A DNA stretch of 64,000 nt, from assembly GCF_002086695.1 (NCBI RefSeq), contig NZ_MVIH01000003.1, positions 372,001 through 436,000 of the forward strand, in the 5' to 3' direction. The DNA comes from Mycolicibacterium rhodesiae. Its GTDB lineage: Bacteria > Actinomycetota > Actinomycetes > Mycobacteriales > Mycobacteriaceae. Made by a program: the position numbers and the translations under genes. Shown here one piece after another: positions 44,558 through 53,902 of the stretch. Every line of letters begins with the position of its first letter. Positions within the stretch are counted from its first letter, which is position 1. The notes below the pieces were generated by a model. The model searched no databases. It worked only from the letters and a program-made list of their open reading frames with translations, and was not told the DNA's origin.

Positions 44558-44908
44558 TCAGCCCATCGGCCCCATGTCGTCGGGCATCGGTGCGTCGCAG
44601 CGGGCGCGGAAGTCCGCGGCCGGCTGCCGCACGGCCTTGATCTGGTCGCGCACTTCAGGATTCGCCTGCAGGTAATCGGCGACGGCTGTACGCATCTCGT
44701 CGCGCGACTTGCCCTTGAGCCCGGTGAAGAAGGCATTCACGTCAGGGTGGGTGAACAGGTACACCGACATGCCCGCGTTGACTCCGGACAGGACCTGGGT
44801 GAGGTCGCCCGCCGTACAGTTCGGTACGTCGGCAGCGGCGGTTGCCGCGCTGCCGATCAGCATTGCGCCTGAGATGATGCCGGCGCTGATCAAGTTGCGG
44901 ACCAACAT
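44558..44908 (-). CDS. Secreted haemophore-like (MHB domain) protein
   Basis: The 116-residue product has a signal peptide (MLVRNLISAGIISGAMLIGSA..ADV) and one domain with two Cys (NCTAGDLTQVLSGVNAGMS and FRARCDAP) enclosing helical DVNAFFTGLKG and ADYLQANPEVRDQIKAVRQP. This is the pattern of the mycobacterial haemophore family that includes Rv0203. A haem-binding or scavenging role is inferred from the family. Two similarly oriented secreted-protein genes lie upstream (32- and 91-bp gaps), but no MmpL transporter is present. Confidence 0.85.
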   Translation of the reverse strand: MLVRNLISAGIISGAMLIGSAATAAADVPNCTAGDLTQVLSGVNAGMSVYLFTHPDVNAFFTGLKGKSRDEMRTAVADYLQANPEVRDQIKAVRQPAADFRARCDAPMPDDMGPMG

Positions 44909-44940
44909 TCGACTGCTCCTAACGATGAGGGATGGACAGA

Positions 44941-45243
44941 TTAGCGCGGACCGATTCCCGGTCGACCCGGCCGGATCGGCGGAGACGGTGGATTCGGTCG
45001 GGGGTTGAGGTCGATGTCGATGCCCCAGGCGTCGTCGCAGTACCACGGGTCTGCGCAGTAGCCGGGGTACGCCGGTCCGGCAATCGGTGCGGTGGGACCG
45101 CCGCCGCGGACTTCGCCTTGCGCGCAGACGGTGGCCGCGCCGGCATTCGTGCAGTCGGCCGAGGCGGGTGTGGCCGAAATCAGGCTGGCGGATCCTGTCG
45201 CGATGACGATCCCGAATGTCATGAAAGTCAGAGCTTTTCGCAC
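44941..45243 (-). CDS. Small secreted Pro-rich protein
   Basis: The 100-residue product has a signal peptide (ALTFMTFGIVIATGSASLISATPASA) followed by DCTNAGAATVCAQGEVRGG, a phrase found in many small mycobacterial exported proteins, then PGYCADPWYCDDAWG with further Cys and a Pro/Arg tail. Four Cys suggest two disulfides. The start is GTG at 45243. Function unknown. It lies between the haemophore-like gene and the propeller gene on the same strand. Confidence 0.75.
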   Translation of the reverse strand: MRKALTFMTFGIVIATGSASLISATPASADCTNAGAATVCAQGEVRGGGPTAPIAGPAYPGYCADPWYCDDAWGIDIDLNPRPNPPSPPIRPGRPGIGPR

Positions 45244-45334
45244 GGCCGTACACCCCGATTCTCCGGGCGCGCCTCCACGACCGCAGTGGCCGGGTGGACT
45301 CCCCGAACTGCCAGAGTGTAGTACCGCGCGGGGG

Positions 45335-48067
45335 CTATTGCGTGATATCGACCGACATCCCGCGATTTACTGTCCGTTGGACAGGCGGCGGCACGATCTC
45401 GGCGCGATAGTTGCCGCTGCCGTCGGGGTTCGGGCTGTCGAAGTACACGTCCTTGAGGATGAAGGTGGTGTCGCCCACCGAGACGGTGAAGTCGCCGTAC
45501 ACCCGGAATATCGGTGTCGTGCCATAGACCTGCATCGTCTGCCCGGGCTGGATGGTGACATCGAGTTCGTCGGTGAAAGTGTGCGTGGTGGTCCACGTGT
45601 GCCCGTAGGCCGCCGTGATCTCGGCATTGAGGATCTCACTGATCTTCCAGCCAACCTTGGTGGTGATTGTGACACTGTCGCTTTGCGCCACCGCATCCGA
45701 GATGTAGATCTTGTTCGTCAACGGCGACGAGGTGTTGTTGGTGACCGAATGCCCGACCGGGTGTGGGCCAGTCGTCGTTTCGATCTGGCTGGTGGGCGTG
45801 AACGCGCAACTCATTGGCGGCCCGCCACTTTCACCGCAGTACGCGTTGAGGATGTCGGCTTGCTGCTGGGCGTTCGAGGCAGGCACCTGCACCGAGCTAC
45901 CCGACGGGTTGAGGACGTACGCGGCTATGCCCCAAGGCGTCAACGGCGAGCTCGACACCGCGGTGATGTCCACGATGCAGTTGCCGATCTTGCAGGAGAC
46001 GTCGGGAAGTACCCGCTGAGTGGCTCCGAGCATCTCGGCGCGGATGGACACCAGGTGGTTGAAGTTGGCGTCCTGCGAGGTCAACGTGTAACCAACGTCG
46101 AAGTAGCTGGCGCCCAAGGGGCTGTAGTCCTGGCCGATGTAGCCCAGCACCGTCACCGAACCCCCAACGGGGATCGTGGTACCGAGAGACGGCCCGGACA
46201 GGTGCAGACTGCCCTCGTCGGACGCGACCTGAATGTGGGAGACGAACACCGGTTGGTCGGTGAGGTTGTAGAGCTGGACGTTCAGCAGGGTGAGAGTGCG
46301 TTCGTCATCGAGCACCGCCGGAGTCTGGCTGCCCGGCGTGAGAGCCAGGTAGGTGACCGTGCCGCCGAGCAGGTTGGGGATGTACAGCTTGGTGTCGTCG
46401 CCGCTGAGGGCCAGCGCGCCCCCGAGGTCGTTGATCGCGACGCTGTCCAGCACCTTGTTGGTGCGGGTGTCGATGGTCGCCAATGTCGACGCGTCCGCGG
46501 CGGCGGCATACAGGCGGGTGCCGTCGCCGCTGAGGGTCAATGCGTCGAAGCTGTGCACCGTGGGAACGACGCCGGTGGCGGCTCCGGTGCTGGCGTCGAG
46601 CGCCCAGATGGCGCCGAGCGTCGCGACGTAGAGTTGCTTGCCGTCCGGGGTAACGACGACGGCTCCCGGAATGCCACCCACCGAGTAGTTGGCTGTGACC
46701 GTATTGGTCTGGGTGTTGAGGACTGCGACGGCGCCGTCATTGGTGCTCGGCCCGTTGACGGCGACATAGACCTTGGTGCCATCGGGCGCGACGGCCAGTG
46801 CCGTCGGGGCCGAGCCGACGTTGACGGTATTGAGCACCGCGCCGGAGGCGACATCGATGATCGAGACCGACCCGTCGCCAGAGTTGGCCACGTACAGCCG
46901 AGTCTTGTTGCTGTTCAACGCAAGTGCTGTCGGGTTGTCGCCGACGGCGATAGTCGCCGCGACGGTATTGGTCGCCCGGTCGATCACCGCGACGCTGCCG
47001 CCGAGCGCGGAACTGACGTACACCGACGAGTCGGTGACCGCCAACGCCGACGGGAGATCCCCGACCTCGATGGTGGTGATCACCGACCTGGTGGTGACGT
47101 CGTAGACGGCGACTGTGTTGTCCTCACTGCTGGTGACATATACCTGTTTGCCGTCGCGGCTGGCGGCGACGGCCTGCGGTGCCCGGCCTACACCGATCGT
47201 GCCGTAACCACCGGGTGCGACGGTCACCGAGACCGGAACGACGGTGGCGCCGGTTCCGCCGGCCAGATGGAAGTGCAGGGTGGTGTTGTCGCTGACCACC
47301 ACGGCGAACGTGTCGGTTCCGCCGGTGGCGCCGAAGTCGGCGTTCGGCTTGTAGAGGAACGTGCCGTCGGCGTTCAGCGTGACGGTGCCGTGCTGCGGTT
47401 GGGCCACAAGCCCGTAGGACAGCCGGTCACGGTTGGGATCGGTGACGTTGAGGGTGCCGATGACACCGGACGGCCCCTGCGCCAACTGAATTGGCGCAGC
47501 TTTCGGCGTCCCGTTGAAGAACGTGCTCTCGATGGTGTCGCCGATCTCGCGCCGCACATACGCTGCCAACACCCACAGGCTCGGGGGAGTTGTCGGATTC
47601 GAGTTGGCGAGTGCTTGCAGGTAGCCGGCGACACTGGTCGCCACGACGTTCGCGATGCGGGTGACGACGAGCGGTATCCCGACGACCACGGCTTCGACCA
47701 CCGCGTCCGGCGGGGGCGGCTGGGTCCCGCCTGCGCCGATCGGGGGCGGGGGTGCGTCAACGGAGCCCGGCGCCGGCCTCGGCGGCCACGAAATCCGGCG
47801 GTTGGCCGTCAGGCGCGGGGGAGTCACCCGCAGCTTGGTCGTGGGTGGGGTGGTGACCTCAGCGCCGTGGGCAGTTTTGGCGGCGGTGTGCTGCCGCGTG
47901 GAGCTTTGTCGCGCGGACTTGGCTGTGGTCGACTTCGACGAGCCCGGGCTCGCCGAGCTTTCGGACGGATCAGCCTGCGCGACACCGTGACTGGTGAAGG
48001 CTGCGACGCCTAGGCCAGCTACCGCCGCGACCGTCCGTGTCCACCATGCTGTTGGCTTGCTGCCCAT
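45335..48067 (-). CDS. Large secreted YncE-type beta-propeller protein with a beta-rich C-terminal domain
   Basis: The 910-residue product has a signal peptide (residues 1-~32), a Ser/Lys/Pro linker, a helical segment (~120-185), and an Ig/cadherin-like module (GTLNVTDPNRDRLSYGLV to GTDTFAVVVSD, ~200-285). A seven-bladed YVTN/YncE propeller follows (~290-578, for example PTALAVAPDGTKVYVAVNG). The C-terminal ~320 residues include Cys-containing beta modules and then a Thr/Ser-rich alternating stretch (VTNNTSSPLTNKIYISDAVA, TWTTTHTFTDELDVTIQPG) ending with FILKDVYFDSPNPDG. That last part resembles aerolysin/ETX-MTX2-type pore-forming or envelope-binding domains by eye. ATG 48067 gives the signal peptide. 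A long open frame on the other strand is a shadow. Confidence 0.85.
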   Translation of the reverse strand: MGSKPTAWWTRTVAAVAGLGVAAFTSHGVAQADPSESSASPGSSKSTTAKSARQSSTRQHTAAKTAHGAEVTTPPTTKLRVTPPRLTANRRISWPPRPAPGSVDAPPPPIGAGGTQPPPPDAVVEAVVVGIPLVVTRIANVVATSVAGYLQALANSNPTTPPSLWVLAAYVRREIGDTIESTFFNGTPKAAPIQLAQGPSGVIGTLNVTDPNRDRLSYGLVAQPQHGTVTLNADGTFLYKPNADFGATGGTDTFAVVVSDNTTLHFHLAGGTGATVVPVSVTVAPGGYGTIGVGRAPQAVAASRDGKQVYVTSSEDNTVAVYDVTTRSVITTIEVGDLPSALAVTDSSVYVSSALGGSVAVIDRATNTVAATIAVGDNPTALALNSNKTRLYVANSGDGSVSIIDVASGAVLNTVNVGSAPTALAVAPDGTKVYVAVNGPSTNDGAVAVLNTQTNTVTANYSVGGIPGAVVVTPDGKQLYVATLGAIWALDASTGAATGVVPTVHSFDALTLSGDGTRLYAAAADASTLATIDTRTNKVLDSVAINDLGGALALSGDDTKLYIPNLLGGTVTYLALTPGSQTPAVLDDERTLTLLNVQLYNLTDQPVFVSHIQVASDEGSLHLSGPSLGTTIPVGGSVTVLGYIGQDYSPLGASYFDVGYTLTSQDANFNHLVSIRAEMLGATQRVLPDVSCKIGNCIVDITAVSSSPLTPWGIAAYVLNPSGSSVQVPASNAQQQADILNAYCGESGGPPMSCAFTPTSQIETTTGPHPVGHSVTNNTSSPLTNKIYISDAVAQSDSVTITTKVGWKISEILNAEITAAYGHTWTTTHTFTDELDVTIQPGQTMQVYGTTPIFRVYGDFTVSVGDTTFILKDVYFDSPNPDGSGNYRAEIVPPPVQRTVNRGMSVDITQ

Positions 48068-48192
48068 AACGGCCCCCGACGTCGCGCATATTGACGCTCT
48101 CGGTATATCGCTTCTAGTCAGCGGTGGACAGGGTGAGCCGCAAACATTCACCCAGGCGTCGAACGTGCGTAACGTTGCTTATGCCCGGGTGA

Positions 48193-49635
48193 TCAGAATG
48201 CACCCGGCTCGCCGGGCTCGGACTCCAGCGCCTCGCGGTTGGTGATCAGCAACGTGACGAAGTACAGACCGCCCACCGCGAGCAAACCGAGCACGATCAG
48301 CCCGGGAATCCTTGCCTCACTGGGTGATACGAGGGCGAAGATCGAGAAGGCCACCCAGACGAGCGCGGTGTAGGCCACCGGTGTTTCGAACCGCCCGAGG
48401 CTGAACCCGCCTTCTTTGGTGTTGAGGCGTTTGCGTACGCACAGATAGAGCACGACGATTCCGGCGTAGAGCAGCGCAGGCAAGATCGTCGACGCGACGA
48501 TCAACTGCAGCAGCGCATCACCGGGCAATGCGACCATCAAGACGACCCCGATCACCAGGATCAGGACCGTCGCGAACACCGGCGTCTGTGTCCGTGGACT
48601 GACCTTGCGCAGCACGCTGTGGGCGGGAAAGCGCGAATCGCGCGCCATGGCGAAGGCCTGCCGCGAGCACGCGGCGATCATCACCATGCCCGCCCCGAAC
48701 ATCGCAAACGCGATGCCGGTCAGCAGAATTCGTTCGACCACCGGGCCGAGTTGGCCGCGGATGATCGTCGCCACCGGCGATCCGCTGGTGGTCACCGCGG
48801 GAATGTCCTTGATGGCCAACGTGAGGATGATGATGAACACCAGCCCGAGCGTTGCTGATGCCACCACTGACGAGACGATCGCGCGCGGAACGCTGCGGAA
48901 CGGATCCTTGGCCTCCTCAGCAAGATTCGCCGCGGAGTCGAAACCGACCAGCGTCACCAACCCCATGATTATCCCGGCCATCAGTGGACCGCCGATCGCG
49001 AAGTAATTCGGCGCATCAGCGGCCACACCACGGGAGACCAGGTTGGCGGCGGTGCCGCTGCCCGAGAACACCATCACCGCCCCCAGGCCGACGATCATCA
49101 CCGCCAATATCGTCAGCTCGAGTCCCACCGTGGTCGATGTGACCCTGCCGAGCAGTCGGGTAGAGGCGATGACGAGTGCGGCCTCGGCGAGCATCAGTGC
49201 CAAAGTGATCAATCGGGCGGCACCTTCGTCGGGCGCCATCCCGAAAAGCGGCATGACGGCCTGGCTGGCCAGCGCGCTGTTCATGGCGACCACCCCGATC
49301 GCCAGGAACCAGAACGTCAGCCAACCGAAGAACCACCCGACTTTCGGATTCGCCAGTCGCGACGCCCACTGATACGACGAACCGGTGAGCGCGATGCGGG
49401 CGGCGAATTGGGCCACCACCAGGGCGACGAGCGTCTGGCCGACGGCGGCGATGATCCACAGCCAGATGCCCACCGGCCCCGAATAATTGAGCACCGCGCC
49501 GTAGGTCGCGAAGATCGCGACGAGCACGGAGATGAACGCGAAGGAGATTGCGAACACCTGGAATCCGCCCAGGGTGCGTTTCAATTCGGGTTGGTAGCCC
49601 GAATGCCGAAGTTCCTCGTCGGTCGATTCGATCAT
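48193..49635 (-). CDS. APC-superfamily amino-acid/amine permease
   Basis: The 480-residue product has twelve hydrophobic helices, with the acidic N-terminus and YQPELKRTLGGFQVFAISFAFISV typical of the GABA/choline (ACT) branch of the APC superfamily. LVGFDSAANLAEEAKDPFRSVPRAI is the conserved loop after helix 6. Substrate (amino acid, GABA or an amine) is uncertain. The ATG at 49635 overlaps the MFS gene stop, so the two are one transcript. Confidence 0.87.
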   Translation of the reverse strand: MIESTDEELRHSGYQPELKRTLGGFQVFAISFAFISVLVAIFATYGAVLNYSGPVGIWLWIIAAVGQTLVALVVAQFAARIALTGSSYQWASRLANPKVGWFFGWLTFWFLAIGVVAMNSALASQAVMPLFGMAPDEGAARLITLALMLAEAALVIASTRLLGRVTSTTVGLELTILAVMIVGLGAVMVFSGSGTAANLVSRGVAADAPNYFAIGGPLMAGIIMGLVTLVGFDSAANLAEEAKDPFRSVPRAIVSSVVASATLGLVFIIILTLAIKDIPAVTTSGSPVATIIRGQLGPVVERILLTGIAFAMFGAGMVMIAACSRQAFAMARDSRFPAHSVLRKVSPRTQTPVFATVLILVIGVVLMVALPGDALLQLIVASTILPALLYAGIVVLYLCVRKRLNTKEGGFSLGRFETPVAYTALVWVAFSIFALVSPSEARIPGLIVLGLLAVGGLYFVTLLITNREALESEPGEPGAF

Positions 49636-51164
49636 TGCGGCACCGGGCCTTCCTCGAAGTCATGGCAACGATATTGGACGCCACGGTGTTCACGCGGCGG
49701 CTTGAGCAGCATCCACACCGCGGCCGCCGACGCGAGCAGTAGGGCCGAGCCGATTCCCGCGGCGACGGCCACCCCGTCGGCGAAAGCATTCTGGGCTGCG
49801 GTCAGCAGGGCGTGCGCCTCGTCGCCACCGAGGGTTGCGGCGGCGCGGTGCGCGGCGGCGAGCGATTGTTCGGCGTGCGCGACGACGTCGTCGTGGATGC
49901 CGGGCGGGCGGTCCAGCCCGCGGTAGACCGCGGCGATCACGCTGCCCAGCAGCGCGATACCCAGCGCCATGCCCAATTCGTAGGCGGTCTCCGACACACC
50001 CGCCGCGGCGCCTGCGCGTTCCGGCGGGACGCTGGCGATGATGAGGTCGTTGGCCACGGTGAACGCCAGCCCGAGGCCGGCGCCGACGATGAACAGCGCG
50101 ATTCCGAGCGGCCCGTACGGCGTCGCCGGGCTGATCAGCGTCAGCGATGCCAGTGCCACACCGATCATCGCGAGCGCGGTCGTGAGGACCGCGCGCGGCG
50201 ACCAGTGCCGCACCGCCACTCCCGCCAGCACACCGAACACGGTCGCCGCCAGAGCGGCGGGCAGTTCGGCGAGCCCGGCCTGCAGCGGGCTGTACCCGTC
50301 GACGAGTTGGAAGAACTGCGACAGGAAGAACAGCACCCCGGACAGGCCGAGGATCGACAGCATGTTCGCGACGATGACGCCGGAGAACGCGCGGTTGGTG
50401 AACAGGCGCACGTCGATCAGCGGGTGGGCGGCGTTCAGCTGGCGTCGTACGAAAAGCGTTAGCGCGGTCGCGCCCACCAACGCGGTCGCGACGATGTCGA
50501 CGTGCAGTCCATGGGCGGCGCCCTGTTTGGCGGCGTAGACCACGCCGAGGATGCCGACCAAGGACAGGCCGACGCCGATCGGATCCCACGGCCCGGGCGT
50601 CGGATTGCGCAGTTCGGGCAGCAGCAGCCAGCCCCCGATTACGAGCACGATCACCACCGGCACGTTGATCAGGAACACCGCACCCCACCAGAAGTGCTCC
50701 AAACACAGGCCGCCGATCACCGGGCCCACCGCGGTGCCTGCCGAGAACACCGAGGCCCAAATGCCCACGGCGACAGCGCGTTCCCGGGGCTTCGGAAACA
50801 GCCCACGGATCAGCGCCAAGGTCGACGGCGCCAGGCTGGCCCCGGCAACACCGAGAAGGGCACGGGCGGCGATCAACATGCCAGCCGTCGGCGCGAAGGC
50901 CGCCGCCAGCGATGCCAGGGCGAAACCGGTTGCGCTGCAGAGCAACAGCTTCCTGTGTCCGATGCGATCACCGAGGCTACCCATGGTGACGAGCAGTCCG
51001 GCGAGCACGAATGAATAGATGTCACCGATCCAGAGGATCTCGGTGGCCGTCATCCCGAGATCTCGGCCGAAGATCGGTGCCGCCACCGCGAGGACGGTGC
51101 CGTCGATTCCGATGAGCAGCACGCCCAGGCTGAGGACACCGAGAGCGGACCAGCGGTGGGTCAT
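49632..51164 (-). CDS. MFS drug/compound efflux transporter, DHA2 (14-TMS) type
   Basis: The 510-residue protein has 14 predicted membrane helices and the DHA2 signatures: ALGVLSLGVLLIGIDGTVLAVAAP in helix 1, LLVTMGSLGDRIGHRKLLL (motif A) and FSAGTAVGPVIGG (motif C). It belongs to the EmrB/QacA group of proton-driven exporters. It starts 3 bp after the small secreted-protein gene and overlaps the downstream APC gene by 4 bp. Confidence 0.9.
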   Translation of the reverse strand: MTHRWSALGVLSLGVLLIGIDGTVLAVAAPIFGRDLGMTATEILWIGDIYSFVLAGLLVTMGSLGDRIGHRKLLLCSATGFALASLAAAFAPTAGMLIAARALLGVAGASLAPSTLALIRGLFPKPRERAVAVGIWASVFSAGTAVGPVIGGLCLEHFWWGAVFLINVPVVIVLVIGGWLLLPELRNPTPGPWDPIGVGLSLVGILGVVYAAKQGAAHGLHVDIVATALVGATALTLFVRRQLNAAHPLIDVRLFTNRAFSGVIVANMLSILGLSGVLFFLSQFFQLVDGYSPLQAGLAELPAALAATVFGVLAGVAVRHWSPRAVLTTALAMIGVALASLTLISPATPYGPLGIALFIVGAGLGLAFTVANDLIIASVPPERAGAAAGVSETAYELGMALGIALLGSVIAAVYRGLDRPPGIHDDVVAHAEQSLAAAHRAAATLGGDEAHALLTAAQNAFADGVAVAAGIGSALLLASAAAVWMLLKPPREHRGVQYRCHDFEEGPVPQ

Positions 51165-51167
51165 TGC

Positions 51168-51470
51168 TCAGGCGTGGCAGAACACGTCGACGTAGGCGGT
51201 TTCGAAGGCGTCGCGCTGCTGGCCGCCGTGATGCTCGTGGCGATCCTGGTGCACCGAGATAACCGAGCAGTTCTCCAAGGGGGTGCCGCCGTCCTTGTTG
51301 ACGACAACGTGGATGCCTTGATCCCGCAGCTGGGTCACGGTGTCGGCGGCGGTGACGGTTCCACCGTCGGTCTCGGGGGTTTCGGCGGCGGCGTGGCCGG
51401 CCAGCCCGATCGCGAGGGCGGCCAGGACCGGGGCGGCGAGGGAGGTGAGTGCGAGCTTCGTGCTGTTCAT
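51168..51470 (-). CDS. Small secreted protein with a single predicted disulfide
   Basis: The 100-residue product has a signal peptide (MNSTKLALTSLAAPVLAALAI..AAAETPETDGG), then a compact domain TVTQLRDQGIHVVVNKDGGTPLENCSVISVHQ with a His-rich segment (HQDRHEHHGG) and a C-terminal Cys (DVFCHA). Similar small proteins with one N-terminal helix and two Cys are common in mycobacteria. ATG 51470 is the start of the signal peptide. It is the first gene of the likely secreted protein-MFS-APC operon. Confidence 0.75.
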   Translation of the reverse strand: MNSTKLALTSLAAPVLAALAIGLAGHAAAETPETDGGTVTAADTVTQLRDQGIHVVVNKDGGTPLENCSVISVHQDRHEHHGGQQRDAFETAYVDVFCHA

Positions 51471-51548
51471 GCTGATGACGTTATGGCCGGCGGCCACCCC
51501 GCATCATCAGCCGAACTATGCGTTTGTGCAGGTACGGCATGGTGCAAA

Positions 51549-53171
51549 TTATGTAGACGCGCCGTGCAGCACCTTGTTCTCGTGCGCCCAGGCCGCGGCC
51601 GCGGTGCGGGAGGAGACGCCGAGCTTGACGTAGATGTTGGCCAGGTGCCGCGCGGTGGTCTTCTCGCTGATGAACAGCTTCTTGGCGAGGTCGCGGTTGG
51701 ACAGGCCGGTGGCGACGCCGACGAGCACTTCGAGTTCACGTTTGGTCAGTCCGCCGGGCGCTTCGGTGGACTGCGCTTGGGCGTGGGCGACGCCGAGCTG
51801 TTGGTAGATGGCGGCGGCGTTGGCTTTGTCCGCCGCGGCTCCCTCGGGATCCCCGGAGTCGCTGCGGGCCAGCGACATCCAGTCGTAGACCTGGGCCATC
51901 TCGTAGCGGCATTGCGTGCTGCGGTAGCGGCGCAGGGCGTCCTGCAGAACGGGCAGTGCGTCGGCGGGGTTTCCTTGTTTGACGAGGACGGCACCGCGGG
52001 CGTGGCGGGCCCAGGCCCGAAAGCCGGGGGAGTCGAATCGCTCTGCGCCGGCTTCGAGTTCGGCGCAGTAGCGGTCGGCTTCGTCTGGTTTGCCTCGGGC
52101 TAAGGCGATTTCGACGGCGGCGGGCAGCAGCCGGAGACGGTTGATGTCGTCGTGCTCGGCGTCCATCCGCATGCGCAGGTCGGTTGCGGCGGCGTCGGCC
52201 TCGCGGAGGTGGCACCTCAAGAGGGCTTCACCCGGCTGGGGGTCTTTGTTGTGGTCGCGTGCTTTGGTGAAGGCTTCGCGGGCGCCGTCGATGTCGCCTT
52301 TGCGGCGGCGGATCTCGCCGAGCTCGTAGTAGCCCTTGCCGACGGTGGCGGGGAAGTCGCCCATGGCGGCGATCGCGTCGATCAGCCGCTGCTCGACTTC
52401 GCTCAGGGTTTTGGTGGCGCTGTGCAGATCCATCTTGTGGACCTCGCAGGTGGTGCCGTACCAGGAGGCGGTGACCTTGGGGCCTTTGCGCCAGACCTCC
52501 ATGGCGTCAAACCAGGTTTTCATCCGGGTGAGGTCGGCGAGGCGGTGGCATTCGTGGATGACGGCGCAGTAGATGTCGCCGGCCCAATCGACGGGCACCT
52601 GGTCGGCGAGGACAGGCATCATCGCCTCGTCGAGTTGGGCGAAGGCTTCGCTGGTGCGGGCGAACGGCAGCATGGTGACGCCGCTGGCGGTGAAGCAGAG
52701 AGCGTTGAAGCCGGGATCGTCGAGTCGTTTGGTGACCTCTTCGAGTTCCTCGGCGAGGGTTTTCGCGACGTCGTTGCGGCCTTCATCGATGGCGACGAGG
52801 GAGTCGACGTAGAGAAGGTAGGCCAGGATCCGGTCGTCGGGTTGTTTGTCGTGCAGGCGGCGGGCGCGGTTGATCCAGACGCGGGTGATGGTGAGGTCGC
52901 CGCCGTTGAACCACTGCAGGGCGACCTCGACGGCTTTCATGGCGGCGCCGTGGGTGTCGTTTGCGGCGTTGAGGCGGTTGAAGGCCTGCTCAGAGAGCTG
53001 CATGGAGTGCCGGCCGTGGCCGAGGCGCCAGGCAGCCAGGCCGAATGACGACAGATCCTCGGTGGTGAGCTCGTCGGTTTCTTGGGCGCTGGTGAAGTGG
53101 TCGTAGGCGGTGCGCCAGTCGCCTTGGGCGTAGGCGGCGCGGGCTGCGTCGAGCTCGGTGGGATTCGCCAT
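51549..53171 (-). CDS. TPR-repeat protein with LuxR-type DNA-binding domain
   Basis: The 540-residue product is almost all helical TPR-like repeats (for example AARAAYAQGDWRTAYDHF, YYELGEIRRRKGDIDGAREAF, AVLVKQGNPADALPVLQDALRRYR) followed by a C-terminal LuxR helix-turn-helix (LTKRELEVLVGVATGLSNRDLAKKLF, ISEKTTARHLANIYVKLGV). There is no ATPase (LAL/MalT) domain and no receiver domain, so the TPRs probably form the sensing part. ATG 53171 gives MANPTELDAARAAY; the frame is open further upstream in low-quality sequence. It is followed on the same strand by a secreted-protein/transporter operon that it may control, and is divergent from another secreted-protein gene. Confidence 0.87.
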   Translation of the reverse strand: MANPTELDAARAAYAQGDWRTAYDHFTSAQETDELTTEDLSSFGLAAWRLGHGRHSMQLSEQAFNRLNAANDTHGAAMKAVEVALQWFNGGDLTITRVWINRARRLHDKQPDDRILAYLLYVDSLVAIDEGRNDVAKTLAEELEEVTKRLDDPGFNALCFTASGVTMLPFARTSEAFAQLDEAMMPVLADQVPVDWAGDIYCAVIHECHRLADLTRMKTWFDAMEVWRKGPKVTASWYGTTCEVHKMDLHSATKTLSEVEQRLIDAIAAMGDFPATVGKGYYELGEIRRRKGDIDGAREAFTKARDHNKDPQPGEALLRCHLREADAAATDLRMRMDAEHDDINRLRLLPAAVEIALARGKPDEADRYCAELEAGAERFDSPGFRAWARHARGAVLVKQGNPADALPVLQDALRRYRSTQCRYEMAQVYDWMSLARSDSGDPEGAAADKANAAAIYQQLGVAHAQAQSTEAPGGLTKRELEVLVGVATGLSNRDLAKKLFISEKTTARHLANIYVKLGVSSRTAAAAWAHENKVLHGAST

Positions 53172-53327
53172 GGTGATCGCGTTAACGGTAGCGCGGGCGG
53201 CGGCGATGTAATGGCTGAACAGTGCGGGTGCTTCGGCGGTGTGGCGGGTTGGCTGCGGAGTCTTGTACTGCAGGTTTTCAGGTTGTCGGGATACTGTGAC
53301 AGCCGTTGACTTCGGAAGGGGTTGCTC

Positions 53328-53741
53328 ATGCGGGCTGGCGGTGTCGCTGCGGTGGTGTGCGGGCTGGCGTTGGCGCTTGCGCCGACGGCCTCGGCGGCCG
53401 ACGACCTGATGAGCGGCAGCTACACCGTGAAGGGCCCGAACGAGATCATCGACACCTGGACCATCTCGAACCTGTGCAACGTGATCGAGACGGGCTGCCT
53501 GGCCAACATCAAGTCCCCGCTGATCGAGGGCCAGGCCGTCTACCAAGGCGCGCACACCTGGATGATGCGGGTCATCGGCCAGGTGCCAGTGTGTCCGGAC
53601 CGGTCCAAGACCAAGGGCGCCATGGTCTTCACCTGGAACACCCAGAGCCTGACCGGTTCGGTGACCGAGATCCAGCAGGGGAACTGCGTGTTGACCCGGC
53701 CCGGGCAGTCGCAGATTCCGATTACGTTGGTGGCTGCTTAG
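53328..53741 (+). CDS. Small secreted beta-rich protein
   Basis: The 137-residue product has a signal peptide (VAAVVCGLALALAPTASAADD) and then a compact domain with alternating hydrophobic residues (YTVKGPNEIIDTWTISNLC, HTWMMRVIGQVPVCPD, AMVFTWNTQSLTGSVTEIQ, NCVLTRPGQSQIPITL) and four Cys, suggesting a small disulfide-bonded beta barrel. ATG 53328 follows GGAAGGGG by 6 nt. Divergent from the TPR-LuxR gene (156 bp). Family not recognised. Confidence 0.8.
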   Translation: MRAGGVAAVVCGLALALAPTASAADDLMSGSYTVKGPNEIIDTWTISNLCNVIETGCLANIKSPLIEGQAVYQGAHTWMMRVIGQVPVCPDRSKTKGAMVFTWNTQSLTGSVTEIQQGNCVLTRPGQSQIPITLVAA

Positions 53742-53902
53742 GGGATGGGTGTTGCGCAGCCACGTTGCGGCATCTTCCTGGCCATACGTTACGTCGCACC
53801 GTAGCGAGGAATGCTAGACCTCGACACGCTTCTCGGGGACTAACACGACGCGCGAGGCAAATAACTCTCGGATGCCATTAGCTCTCGTCGTATGGTCGGC
53901 GA

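Noticed and set aside
45092..48013. 973-residue open frame on the plus strand
   Set aside because: It lies antisense to the 910-residue secreted propeller protein and has the Arg/Gly/Val/Asp-rich composition of a GC-rich shadow frame, with no domain or signal peptide.
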